Source: Arcanobacterium urinimassiliense
GTDB taxonomy: Bacteria; Actinomycetota; Actinomycetes; Actinomycetales; Actinomycetaceae
Length of the DNA stretch: 64,000 nucleotides
Reading direction: 5' to 3'
Assembly: GCF_900119495.1 (NCBI RefSeq)
Contig: NZ_LT632435.1
Span: forward strand, 668,359 to 732,358
A program made the translations under genes and the position numbers. Below the pieces are notes generated by a model that was not told where the DNA came from, did not search any database, and saw nothing but the letters and a program-made list of their open reading frames with translations. This document shows, in pieces, positions 26,889-35,242 of this stretch. The stretch's first letter is position 1; the number at the start of each line of letters is the position of its first letter.

Positions 26889-27860
26889 ATGGTAGAACTC
26901 AGTGCCGGGATTCTCGAGCTGCTGGAAAAGTATAAAAAAGAGCTACTTTTTCGGCGCGGATATTCTGAGCACACCGTGCGAGCATATTTACAAGAAGCTA
27001 GCGATTTATGCCAATTTTTATTTACGCAAGGTAGTACCCCCGCAGTTGGTTCTGCACAGATAGAAATGTTGCGCTATTTAGATTTAGCGGATTTACGAGC
27101 TTGGCTGGCGATGCTTAGTAATAAAGGGCAGAGTCGGGCTTCTATTGCTCGCCATGCTGCAGCTATTCGCACTTTCCTTAGTTGGCTTTACCGGCAAGGC
27201 TATCTAGAGAAAAATTCCGGTGCCCGGCTGCAAGCTCCGAAAGTGGTAAATGGGCTTCCGCAGGTTTTATCGCGCCAACAAGCTGCGAAATTACTCGATT
27301 ATTTTCAAACACTTGCGCAAACCGGGGGAGCAGTGGAGCTGCGGAACTGGGCAATTTTTGAATTACTCTACGCCAGTGCCATTCGCGTAAGTGAATGTGT
27401 GGGATTGAATTTAGCAGATATCGGAGAAGATACCCTGCGTATTTACGGCAAAGGCGGGAAAGAGCGCATAGTTCCCTACGGAAAAATGGCGCAATACGCT
27501 CTGGCGGAGTGGTTAAAAGTGCGGGAGCAATTATTGCCCGTTTCCTCTTCCTCTTCTTCTAAATCCACCGCGCTTAGCTCGGCACAGGAAGCCGTTTTCT
27601 TAGGTGAAAAAGGCGGGCGGCTAGATGTGCGGATAGTGCGAGGAATTTTGGAAAGAGCTACTGGGCAACTAAGTCTGCCTCCTATATCGCCGCACGATTT
27701 ACGCCATTCGGCAGCTACCCATCTGCTTGACGGTGGTGCTGATTTGCGCAGCGTACAGGAAATTCTCGGGCATTCTTCGCTCGCTACCACGCAGCGTTAT
27801 ACACATATAAGTGCTGAGCGATTACAGAAAGCATTCCAGCAGGCACATCCGCGGGCGTAA
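26889..27860 (+). CDS. xerC: tyrosine recombinase XerC
   Basis: Site-specific recombinase that resolves chromosome dimers at dif with XerD. The 323-residue protein has the SAM-like N-terminal domain and a catalytic domain with Arg in SAIRVSE, HDLRHSAATHLL, LGHSSLATTQRYTHI and the tyrosine in the last motif. A low-complexity Ser run (codons for SSSSSS near residue 222) interrupts the catalytic domain between the beta strands and the HxxR motif. The neighbour dprA supports XerC rather than XerD. Confidence 0.9.
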   Translation: MVELSAGILELLEKYKKELLFRRGYSEHTVRAYLQEASDLCQFLFTQGSTPAVGSAQIEMLRYLDLADLRAWLAMLSNKGQSRASIARHAAAIRTFLSWLYRQGYLEKNSGARLQAPKVVNGLPQVLSRQQAAKLLDYFQTLAQTGGAVELRNWAIFELLYASAIRVSECVGLNLADIGEDTLRIYGKGGKERIVPYGKMAQYALAEWLKVREQLLPVSSSSSSKSTALSSAQEAVFLGEKGGRLDVRIVRGILERATGQLSLPPISPHDLRHSAATHLLDGGADLRSVQEILGHSSLATTQRYTHISAERLQKAFQQAHPRA

Positions 27861-27885
27861 AAATCTTCGGGGTGGGTGATAGGTA

Positions 27886-27949
27886 TTGGATGCATGAGTG
27901 CTTGGATGTATGAACACGTGAGTGCGCGTGTAGGTGCATGGATGGGTGC
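27886..27949. repeat. degenerate TTGGATGxATGA repeats after xerC
   Basis: Copies of a unit TTGGATGcATGAgTGC begin at 27886 and 27902 (period 16), followed by looser gtgagtgcgcgtg and ggtgcatggatgggtgc units. The tract lies between the convergent xerC and M23 genes and recalls the G-rich degenerate tract after smc. It does not look coding. Confidence 0.55.
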
Positions 27950-27968
27950 TATCTATCTAAGCTGTGCT

Positions 27969-28634
27969 TTATAGGAGGCGTACTCGTTTCTTCGCTAATA
28001 ACAGCCATGGATTCAGATAATTATCCGGAGCAGTTTTTGCACCCCAATGCAGGCAAGTACTCATTCCGCAATGCTTTCCTACCACAACTGCAATTAGCTG
28101 CCCGCGCTGCACTTCTTCACCTTTTTGCACTAAAGGTAAAACTGGCTCATACGTGGTGCGGATATTTTCCGGGTGGGAAATCGAGAGCACTTTTCTATTA
28201 ACTAGTTGTCCGCTATATACTACTTTTCCCTGTTGCGGAGCATATACGGGCATGAAGAAGGAAGCAGCTAGATCCACGCCGCGATGCCCTGCATCCCAAT
28301 TGTGCTTTCCCGGAGAAAAAGCTCTCACTACCTGGCAGCTAGAAAGTGGGCAGCTATAGTTTTTCGGTGAAGATGCGGATTCGCGCGTAGTAATTTTAGT
28401 AGCTTGCGGTGTGGTTTGGATGGTCTGGGGTGCGGTTTTAATGCCTTGGTACGTGGATTGGGTACTTTGGGGTGCGGCTTGAGCAATTGGCGGTGCAGTT
28501 CGGGAGATTGAAGGTGCAGTGTGCGCAATCGGCGATGTAGCTCGGGCAGTCTGCACTGTAGCTCCGGCGGTAAATACCGGCAGTTGTAAAAGCAAAATTC
28601 CACTTAGCGCCCAGAGTAGTAGTTTTCGTTTCAT
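27969..28634 (-). CDS. secreted M23-like (LytM fold) protein
   Basis: A predicted exported protein of 221 residues. The start is the ATG at 28634, which gives a clear signal peptide (MKRKLLLWALSGILLLQLP then TAGATV); longer frames lack this. A Thr/Pro/Gln-rich linker of degenerate TAPQ-type repeats (about 28-90) leads to an M23 domain with HRGVDLA (about 117-123) and CLHWG (about 195-199). M23 peptidases use HxxxD and HxH; here the first His of HxH is Cys. Two C-x4-C pairs could form disulfides. It may bind or cut peptidoglycan. It faces xerC and is divergent from rpsB, a position that recurs in actinobacteria. Confidence 0.85.
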   Translation of the reverse strand: MKRKLLLWALSGILLLQLPVFTAGATVQTARATSPIAHTAPSISRTAPPIAQAAPQSTQSTYQGIKTAPQTIQTTPQATKITTRESASSPKNYSCPLSSCQVVRAFSPGKHNWDAGHRGVDLAASFFMPVYAPQQGKVVYSGQLVNRKVLSISHPENIRTTYEPVLPLVQKGEEVQRGQLIAVVVGKHCGMSTCLHWGAKTAPDNYLNPWLLLAKKRVRLL

Positions 28635-29036
28635 AGTTACAGTTTCGCCAGTTTTCCTTTTGGGCGCTGCAGTCAAAATAACTTGCGGAAAAATTAGCCT
28701 TTTGTACCTTTTGTGCCCAAAATTCAAAATCCCATCTGCAAATTCCATAGATTCACAAAATATGCTGAGATATTGGCAGTAATTGTGCAGAACATCGCAT
28801 TCAGCGTCATTTTTCTGCTGGATACTTCGGGCCCTTCTCCGGTAAAATAAAAGGGCTGCCGTTTTTATAAATGGCAGACTTCGCGTGTGCCTTGCCTGCG
28901 GGGTCAAATAGTGCGGTGAAGAAACTGCCCGATGCAGATTTCTTTAGCTATTTGAATGCACACTAGGATCTGACAGTATTCTCTGCAGATAAAACCGAGA
29001 GCAGGAGATTCCTGCCGATAAGAAAGGACGACGACC
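28635..29036. promoter_or_regulatory. divergent region and rpsB leader
   Basis: This 402-nt gap carries a hairpin gccctt/aagggc near 28831-28855, a second one ctgcc/ggcag (28856-28877), a candidate -10 TAGGAT (28964-28969) for rpsB, and a compact hairpin gcagga-gat-tcctgc (29001-29015) just before the rpsB RBS (aaagga). The last hairpin is well placed for translational control of rpsB. No gene is evident in the gap. Confidence 0.45.
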
Positions 29037-29924
29037 ATGGCAGTCGTTACCATGAGCCAGCTGCTGGAAGCTGGCGTACATTTCGGGCATCAGACGCGGC
29101 GCTGGAACCCGAAGATGAAGCCGTATATATTAAATGATCGCAACGGAATTTATATTATCGATTTGCGCAAGACCATTGCCGACATTAACCGCACCTACGA
29201 TTTCGTAAAAGAAACGGTAGCGCACGGCGGAAATATTCTTTTTGTAGGCACGAAGCGGCAGGCGCAGCAGTCGATTAAAGAAGAAGCTGAGCGGGTAGGA
29301 ATGCCCTATGTGAATGAGCGGTGGCTGGGCGGTATGCTCACCAATTTCCAAACCGTGCATGCTCGGATCAAGCGCTTAAAAGAACTGGAAATGATCGATT
29401 TCTCCGATACCGTGGCCAATGATCGCACCAAGAAAGAGCTGCTCATGATGCGCCGGGAGAAAGAAAAGCTGGAGCGCACCCTCGGCGGTATCCGCGATAT
29501 GGTGAAGGTACCTTCCGCAGTGTGGATTGTAGATACCACCAAAGAGCATCTGGCTGTAAAAGAAGCTCGTAAGTTGCATGTGCCGGTAGTAGCTATTCTC
29601 GATACGAACTGCGATCCGGATGAAGTGGATTACGGCATTCCGGGCAATGACGATGCGATTCGTTCCGTAGAATTACTCACCCATATTGTGGCTGATGCGG
29701 TAGCCGAAGGTCTGCTTGCTCGCAATACTGCGAAGAATGCAGACGAAGTGGCCGAAGAACCGATGCCGGAGTGGGAGCGCGAGCTGTTGGCTGGCGAAGA
29801 AGCCGCCGCTGATGAAGCTGCAGAAGCTCCTGCCGCCGAAGAAAAAGCAGCCGAAGAAGCAGAGACAGCTGTAGAAGATAGCGCCTCTGTCGAAGCTGAT
29901 GAAGCAGCTGCAGAAGAGAAATAA
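29037..29924 (+). CDS. rpsB: 30S ribosomal protein uS2
   Basis: Small-subunit protein at the back of the 30S head-body junction. The 295-residue protein has the two classic S2 signatures: [22 protein letters not shown] at the start (split here as [12 protein letters not shown]) and [19 protein letters not shown]. The C-terminal 50 residues are almost all Ala and Glu, an extension seen in actinobacteria. It is followed by tsf after 27 nt containing a 6-bp hairpin acaatc/gattgt (29926-29942). Confidence 0.97.
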   Translation: MAVVTMSQLLEAGVHFGHQTRRWNPKMKPYILNDRNGIYIIDLRKTIADINRTYDFVKETVAHGGNILFVGTKRQAQQSIKEEAERVGMPYVNERWLGGMLTNFQTVHARIKRLKELEMIDFSDTVANDRTKKELLMMRREKEKLERTLGGIRDMVKVPSAVWIVDTTKEHLAVKEARKLHVPVVAILDTNCDPDEVDYGIPGNDDAIRSVELLTHIVADAVAEGLLARNTAKNADEVAEEPMPEWERELLAGEEAAADEAAEAPAAEEKAAEEAETAVEDSASVEADEAAAEEK

Positions 29925-29951
29925 AACAATCTGATTGATTGTGGAGGAATA

Positions 29952-30809
29952 ATGGCAAACTATACTGTGGCCGATATTAAGGCTCTGCGCGAAAAGACCG
30001 GCGCAGGAATGTTAGATGTAAAGAACGCTTTGGCAGAAGCAGAAGGTGATTTGGCGAAAGCTGAAGAAATTTTGCGGCTGAAGGGCGTTAAAACTGCTGC
30101 GAAGCGCGAAGGCCGGACTGCTTCGGACGGCTTGGTACTTTCCAAGATTGTCAGCGATGCAAATGGCCAGACCGGCTATATTGTGGAAGTAAATTCGGAG
30201 ACGGATTTCGTAGCTAAGAATGCTAAGTTCATTGCTTTTGCAGAAGAAATTTTGGAAGCAGCGGTGGCTGTGGAAGCTCGCACGGTAGAAGATATCTTGG
30301 CAGCTCCGCACGCTGATGGCACCATTGCTGATCGTATTACCAACTTTACAGGCGTAATTGGCGAGAAGCTCGCCATTGGTCGCCTGGAAGTAATCACCGG
30401 TGAGCATCTCGAGGCTTATATGCACCGGACTTCTACTGATTTACCTCCGCAGGTGGCAGTAATCGTAGCTACCGATGCGGCTGGGGAAGCGATAGCTCAC
30501 GATGTAGCAGTACATATTGCAGCTATGAATCCGAGTTATGTATCTATCGACCAGGTACCCGCTGAAGTAGTAGAAAACGAAGAGCGGATTGCTACGGAGT
30601 TGACGCGCGCCGAGGGTAAGCCGGAAAAGATTATCCCCAATATCGTAGCCGGCCGGCTAAAGGGTTTCTACAAAGAAATCGTACTTTTAGAGCAGGCCTA
30701 TGTGCGTGATCCGAAGCAGACGGTCGGGCAGATAGTGAAAGCTGCGGGCGGGAAAATCACTGATTTCCGCCGGGTACGTGTAGGAGAAAATGCGGAAGAC
30801 GCGGAGTGA
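29952..30809 (+). CDS. tsf: elongation factor Ts
   Basis: Guanine nucleotide exchange factor for EF-Tu. The 285-residue protein shows the N-terminal UBA-like domain (IKALREKTGAGMLDVKNAL), the signature GYIVEVNSETDFVAKN and the C-terminal dimerisation part with LLEQAYVRDPKQTVGQ. It forms the standard rpsB-tsf pair and is closed by a strong terminator. Confidence 0.97.
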   Translation: MANYTVADIKALREKTGAGMLDVKNALAEAEGDLAKAEEILRLKGVKTAAKREGRTASDGLVLSKIVSDANGQTGYIVEVNSETDFVAKNAKFIAFAEEILEAAVAVEARTVEDILAAPHADGTIADRITNFTGVIGEKLAIGRLEVITGEHLEAYMHRTSTDLPPQVAVIVATDAAGEAIAHDVAVHIAAMNPSYVSIDQVPAEVVENEERIATELTRAEGKPEKIIPNIVAGRLKGFYKEIVLLEQAYVRDPKQTVGQIVKAAGGKITDFRRVRVGENAEDAE

Positions 30810-30853
30810 GAAATAATTTCCTAAGTCTTTAGATACGTATTAGCGATATTGCA

Positions 30854-30887
30854 GATGCGGGTGGAATTGGAAAATTCCACCCGCATC
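30854..30887 (+). terminator. terminator of rpsB-tsf
   Basis: A perfect 15-bp stem (gatgcgggtggaatt, 30854-30868, with 30873-30887) closes the tetraloop ggaa and is followed by tcttatat. The stem strength and location 45 nt after tsf support termination despite a short T run. Confidence 0.8.
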
Positions 30888-30916
30888 TCTTATATCTAAG
30901 CTCAGTCCAGGCGTTA

Positions 30917-30960
30917 CCGTATCTTATAATTGTTTCGGTGCTTCCGTACTTTATAATTGT
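30917..30960. repeat. direct repeat ccgtaYcttataattgt
   Basis: Two 17-nt copies, ccgtatcttataattgt (30917-30933) and ccgtactttataattgt (30944-30960), differ at one base and are spaced 27 bp apart. They lie between the convergent tsf and MFS genes, after the tsf terminator. Function is unknown; they could be protein sites or slippage products. Confidence 0.55.
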
Positions 30961-31033
30961 CGGTTTTTATATCTATATATGCGCCCGGTATCTGCGCCTT
31001 TATATCTTATAGACCCCAAATCTATATTTACGT

Positions 31034-32584
31034 TTACTTCTGCTTCGCGTTACCTTTGCGCCAAAATATAATTGCCAGAATTAGCCCCGCCGTCACCATT
31101 GCTGCTACCACTAAGTAGGAGGCGGTGATGCCGCGATAGAGCTCCGGTAAAGCCGATCTTTTTCCGGCTCCCGCTAAGGAAAAAAAGACGGCAGTGATTA
31201 TGGCGTTTCCAATTGCGGTAGCGAGGCGCTGCCCAGTTTGCATTACGCCGCCCGCGGTACCGCCGTGCGCGGGTGGCACATCTAGCATGGCTTGAGTTTG
31301 GTTGGCTGACCCCATACAGCCAGTACCGAATCCTAGTAAACACAGTGGTACTGCCAGCCACCAGTAAGAAATGCCGCTCTGTACTGCCCAAGTAGTTCCG
31401 ATGATTCCGAGTATTCCCAGGACGATGAGAGAGAGGGCGCCTACTTGAATGCCGCGGCCATGATCGTAGGCATATTTACCTGCCCACAGTGCGCCTACGC
31501 CAGAGCAAACTGCATTGGGGAAAGTAACCATGCCGACCGTCAACGCGGAGGCGCCTATGCCTTGCAGGAATACCGCAAATATTACGAAAATAGAGGTAGT
31601 GCCGAGGAACTGAAAGACGGAGATTCCCATAGCGTAGCTGAAAGTGGGGATGCGAAAAAGATCTAAATCCACCATCGGAGTACGCCCGCGCTTTTTATAC
31701 CAGTTTTCCCAGAGCACCCAGAGCGCCATAAGGGCAAATCCGCCCAGTACGATTAACCATTTTTCTGGCCCGGCTTTGATCATAAACGGCAGCATAATGC
31801 TCAGCACAGCCAAGCTGAGCAGCAGCATTCCAAGCGGATCTAAATCTATCTTGGGGTGGGCGGAGCGGTTTCTGCGTTTTTCACCGCGTTTTTTCCCTGG
31901 TTTTGCCTCGCGCTTTTCTTCCTGAAAATGATTTCTTTCCGTGCCGAAAGGGAGCCAGAGCAGGCCAAAAATTATTCCGATTACGCCAATAGGTGCATTC
32001 AGAATAAAAGAAAGACGCCATCCCAATGATTCACCAAAAAAGCTGACTAGCCAGCCGGAAAAAAGCGGCCCAATTGCCACTGACATTGCTATTACCAACC
32101 CGAATAACGCAAAAGCCTTCGCCCGGGCACGGCCGGCAAAATACTGTTGAATTAAGCCGGTAGTTTGGGGAGAGAGCACTCCAGAGCCAAATCCCTGCAC
32201 GAAACGCAACACATTTAATTGCAGTGGTGTGGTGGAGAGCCCGACGAGGAGCGAAGCGAAAGTGAAGATAATTAGCCCCACTATGTAGGTAGAAGAACGG
32301 CCAAATAAATCGCCAATTCTTCCGGCGGGTACCAGCGTGATACCGAGGGAAAGAGCATAGCCGGAAAGCACCCATTGTAGTTGAGAAGTGCTGGCAGAAA
32401 GAGCACTCTGCATGGTGGGTAAGATATTATTTACAGAAGAAATCTGCATAAGCGTCATGAGCAGCGGTACCAAAATCACCAGCAGGATTTTATTGCGGTC
32501 GAAGATACGCTCCGAGCCGGGAATCCGAATTTCCCGCGGATTAGTAGTAGATATCTGATACCCCGTAATTTCTTCTCTAGCCAT
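31034..32584 (-). CDS. MFS drug-efflux type transporter (DHA2-like, 14 TM)
   Basis: A predicted proton-driven exporter of the EmrB/QacA type. I choose the ATG at 32584 (tgagga RBS just upstream), giving 516 residues. The protein has a soluble N-terminus, many hydrophobic helices in the DHA2 pattern, the motif A-like GRIGDLFGRSSTYIVG after helix 2, the motif C-like region in helix 5, and a strongly basic cytosolic loop (KREAKPGKKRGEKRRNRS) between helices 6 and 7. Substrate is not readable. It is a lone minus-strand gene inserted between tsf and pyrH, which are neighbours in most relatives; operator-like palindromes precede it. Confidence 0.9.
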   Translation of the reverse strand: MAREEITGYQISTTNPREIRIPGSERIFDRNKILLVILVPLLMTLMQISSVNNILPTMQSALSASTSQLQWVLSGYALSLGITLVPAGRIGDLFGRSSTYIVGLIIFTFASLLVGLSTTPLQLNVLRFVQGFGSGVLSPQTTGLIQQYFAGRARAKAFALFGLVIAMSVAIGPLFSGWLVSFFGESLGWRLSFILNAPIGVIGIIFGLLWLPFGTERNHFQEEKREAKPGKKRGEKRRNRSAHPKIDLDPLGMLLLSLAVLSIMLPFMIKAGPEKWLIVLGGFALMALWVLWENWYKKRGRTPMVDLDLFRIPTFSYAMGISVFQFLGTTSIFVIFAVFLQGIGASALTVGMVTFPNAVCSGVGALWAGKYAYDHGRGIQVGALSLIVLGILGIIGTTWAVQSGISYWWLAVPLCLLGFGTGCMGSANQTQAMLDVPPAHGGTAGGVMQTGQRLATAIGNAIITAVFFSLAGAGKRSALPELYRGITASYLVVAAMVTAGLILAIIFWRKGNAKQK

Positions 32585-32928
32585 GCAATCCTCAGCACTA
32601 GTGCCCAAGCAAATAAAATATCTCGTTTTTCGGTATTTTCGTATGTAAATACCTAATACCTGTACTTGGATTCTAAGACGAATACGGAAAGTGTGGCGGC
32701 GGGAAAAGAAGAATTGTGATGGCACTCAACAAGAGATAAGTCACGAAAACTTCGGGTAGCATTTCAAAATCCGGAATTCGGTGTAAAGCAGTGAATTTTT
32801 GCCAACTCTGGCGCCTTTATGTAACGCTACGTTTTGCGAAATAACATGCTTATTTTTACCCTATTTTTCCTTATTAGCTAGGGTGGCATAAGGTATTATT
32901 TGAAAGAGCGCTACAGAAAGGAATATCT
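32585..32928. promoter_or_regulatory. divergent region between the MFS gene and pyrH
   Basis: This 344-nt gap holds the perfect palindrome GCACTAGTGC (32595-32604), 11 nt upstream of the MFS start, and an inverted repeat ggtattt/aaatacc (32632-32638 and 32647-32653) followed by another half site taatacc. These fit operators of a local repressor, though no repressor gene is adjacent. Nearer pyrH the sequence is AT-rich, with an RBS aaagga. No gene is evident. Confidence 0.5.
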
Positions 32929-33696
32929 ATGACTGCTGAAAATGTACCGAGTGATAAAAATTCCCCGCACAGACGCCGAGTTTTATTGAAACTCTCCGGA
33001 GAAGTTTTCGGGGGAGGAGCAGTCGGATTAGATACGCAAGTACTCGGGCGGATTAGCAGTGAAATAGCAGCGGCCGTACAAGAAGGCATAGAAGTTGGAG
33101 TAGTAGTGGGAGGCGGAAATTTTTTCCGCGGTGCAGAGCTCCAAGAAAACGGAATGGATAGATCCCGCGCGGACTATATGGGAATGCTTGGTACGGTAAT
33201 AAATGCAGTAGCTTTACAAGATTTTCTCGAGCACGCCGGCGTCCCCACGCGCGTGCAGACTGCCATTACGATGGCGCAAGTAGCCGAAGCCTATATTCCC
33301 TTGCGGGCGATTCGGCATTTAGAAAAAGGTCGAGTAGTTATATTTGGAGCAGGTGCCGGAATGCCTTTCTTCTCTACCGATACGGTTTCCGCACAGCGCG
33401 CTCTAGAATTGCGTTGCGATGAACTATTAGTGGGGAAGAACGGGGTAGACGGCGTTTATACGGCTGATCCGCGCCGCCATCCGGATGCCAAGAAGCTTGA
33501 TACACTTACCTATGAAGATGCAATACGGCAAGGTTTGCGCGTAGTAGATGCCGCAGCATTTTCGCTTTGCCAGGATAATGGCATGAAGATGCGGGTATTT
33601 GGGATGAGTGAACCCGGGAATGTGACGCGCGCACTCCGCGGGGAAAAAATTGGTACTTTGGTAAGTAATAAAGCTAAGAATGAGGAAGAACTATGA
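32929..33696 (+). CDS. pyrH: uridylate kinase
   Basis: Phosphorylates UMP to UDP in pyrimidine synthesis. The 255-residue protein of the amino-acid kinase fold has [35 protein letters not shown] and the C-terminal [12 protein letters not shown]. Bacterial PyrH is a hexamer controlled by GTP and UTP. It overlaps frr by 4 nt (ATGA), the usual pyrH-frr operon. Confidence 0.97.
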   Translation: MTAENVPSDKNSPHRRRVLLKLSGEVFGGGAVGLDTQVLGRISSEIAAAVQEGIEVGVVVGGGNFFRGAELQENGMDRSRADYMGMLGTVINAVALQDFLEHAGVPTRVQTAITMAQVAEAYIPLRAIRHLEKGRVVIFGAGAGMPFFSTDTVSAQRALELRCDELLVGKNGVDGVYTADPRRHPDAKKLDTLTYEDAIRQGLRVVDAAAFSLCQDNGMKMRVFGMSEPGNVTRALRGEKIGTLVSNKAKNEEEL

Positions 33697-34250
33697 TTGA
33701 CGAAGTAATGCGGGAAGCCGGAGAAAAAATGGAGAAAGCGGTGGAGGCAGCGCGCAACGAATTTTCTAAAATTCGCTCGGGGCGTGCCAACCCAGAGATG
33801 TTTACTTCTCTGCTAGTTGATTACTACGGAGCTCCTACTCCACTGCAGCAGCTGGCCACCGTATCGGTGCCCGAAGCGCGGAGTGTTTTAATTACTCCCT
33901 ATGATCGCTCAGCTATGAAAGATATTGAAAAAGCCATTTCGGAATCTGATTTAGGGGTAAACCCCACAGACGATGGGCAAGTACTGCGCATTAATATCCC
34001 TGTACTCACCGAAGAGCGCCGGCGTGACTATGTGAAAATTGCGAAAGCAAAGGCGGAAGAAGGAAGAATCTCTATTCGCGGTATTCGCCGGAAAGCTAAA
34101 GAAGAGCTAGACCGGATGAAGAAAGACGGCGATGAGGGAGAAGACGTAGTAGAGCGGAAAGAAAAAGAGCTCGAAACGCTTACGAAGAAATATACAGATT
34201 TAATAGATGAATTATTAGCTGGAAAAACTGATGAGTTAATGGAGCTGTGA
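33693..34250 (+). CDS. frr: ribosome recycling factor
   Basis: With EF-G, splits post-termination ribosomes. The 185-residue protein is full length: three-helix bundle with [27 protein letters not shown] and the C-terminal helix. Translational coupling to pyrH by ATGA; cdsA follows after 13 nt. Confidence 0.97.
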   Translation: MIDEVMREAGEKMEKAVEAARNEFSKIRSGRANPEMFTSLLVDYYGAPTPLQQLATVSVPEARSVLITPYDRSAMKDIEKAISESDLGVNPTDDGQVLRINIPVLTEERRRDYVKIAKAKAEEGRISIRGIRRKAKEELDRMKKDGDEGEDVVERKEKELETLTKKYTDLIDELLAGKTDELMEL

Positions 34251-34263
34251 CAGCTTTAGGACT

Positions 34264-35151
34264 ATGGCGAAAACATCTATTTCCCAAGTTTTCCACTCCG
34301 CTTATGATTGGTTGCGCCCGCGCCCGCCGGCGCCGCCGGTAGTTTCGACTTCGCGAGCGGGGCGCAATCTGCCCGCTGCCATCACTACGGCAGTTATTTT
34401 GCTGAGCCTTTTTGGGCTTACGCTCTTTTTCTGGGTAGATGGCTTCATCTTGGTAGGAGTTATATTTCTTTCCATAGCTCTCTGGGAAGCAGCCGGGGCC
34501 TTCCTCACTCGGAATGTGCACATTCCGTTATTGGCTTTGTTTCCTATTCAACTGCTCATGCTATTCCTCACTGCCTATCGAGGGATTGTGCCGGCGTTAA
34601 TCAGCTACCTGCTGGGATCAGGCTTATTGCTTGCAATTGCCTTGATAAGGAAAAACGGCAATTTACGGGGTACAGCTGCCGGAGTATTTATGCTGGGCTG
34701 GATTGGGTTAGCGGGCTGCTTCCTCTTGAGTATGTTGGATTTACCAGGTGGCTCGCATCTGATTGTGGCGGCTATTTTGCTTACCGTCGCCAGTGATACC
34801 GGTGGTTGGTTGCTGGGAATTCTCATCGGTAAGCATCCGATTCTTCCGCGTATTTCTCCGAAAAAATCTTGGGAAGGATTATTGGGATCTTTGTTGTTGT
34901 GCCTCCTGGCGGCGTTCCTCGGGATATTCTTATTACTCGGAAAAAGCTGGAGCTGGGTATTGGTATTTGCTTTCCTCACTCCGCCTTTGGCTACTATGGG
35001 AGATTTCGCAGAATCGGCTCTAAAGCGCGATTTAGGAATTAAAGATATGGGCACTATTTTTCCGGGACACGGCGGTATGCTAGACCGCTTAGATTCGCTA
35101 CTCTTCTGCGCGCCGGTATTCTATTGTCTTTTCCTCTTTATGCAGCACTAA
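34264..35151 (+). CDS. cdsA: phosphatidate cytidylyltransferase
   Basis: Makes CDP-diacylglycerol from phosphatidic acid and CTP, supplying pgsA further along this window. The 295-residue membrane protein has about seven to eight hydrophobic helices and the CdsA signature near the C-terminus: SPKKSWEGLLGS, then GDFAESALKRDLGIKDMGTIFPGHGGMLDRLDS. The first 30 residues are Pro/Arg-rich and cytosolic. It belongs to the pyrH-frr-cdsA-rlmN group. Confidence 0.95.
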   Translation: MAKTSISQVFHSAYDWLRPRPPAPPVVSTSRAGRNLPAAITTAVILLSLFGLTLFFWVDGFILVGVIFLSIALWEAAGAFLTRNVHIPLLALFPIQLLMLFLTAYRGIVPALISYLLGSGLLLAIALIRKNGNLRGTAAGVFMLGWIGLAGCFLLSMLDLPGGSHLIVAAILLTVASDTGGWLLGILIGKHPILPRISPKKSWEGLLGSLLLCLLAAFLGIFLLLGKSWSWVLVFAFLTPPLATMGDFAESALKRDLGIKDMGTIFPGHGGMLDRLDSLLFCAPVFYCLFLFMQH

Positions 35152-35189
35152 CATTTTTATGTAGCACTGATATCGACAACCGCTAATTC

Positions 35190-35219
35190 GCTTTATATAC
35201 CACTTAGCTTTATATACCA
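35190..35219. repeat. tandem 13-bp repeat gctttatatacca upstream of rlmN
   Basis: Two identical 13-nt copies (35190-35202 and 35207-35219) lie 17 bp apart in the 91-nt gap between cdsA and rlmN. Each contains a TATATAC that could serve as -10 sequence; the pair could also be a tandem binding site. Confidence 0.6.
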
Positions 35220-35242
35220 ATTGGAGAGGGGGAGTGATAAGA

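Noticed and set aside
27476-27790. Minus-strand frame inside xerC
   Set aside because: It shadows the catalytic domain of XerC; the Glu run mirrors the Ser codons on the plus strand.
35152-35233. tRNA or small RNA gene in the cdsA-rlmN gap
   Set aside because: No cloverleaf or TTCGA-type T-loop is visible here or in the other gaps I scanned; the region is dominated by the 13-bp repeat.
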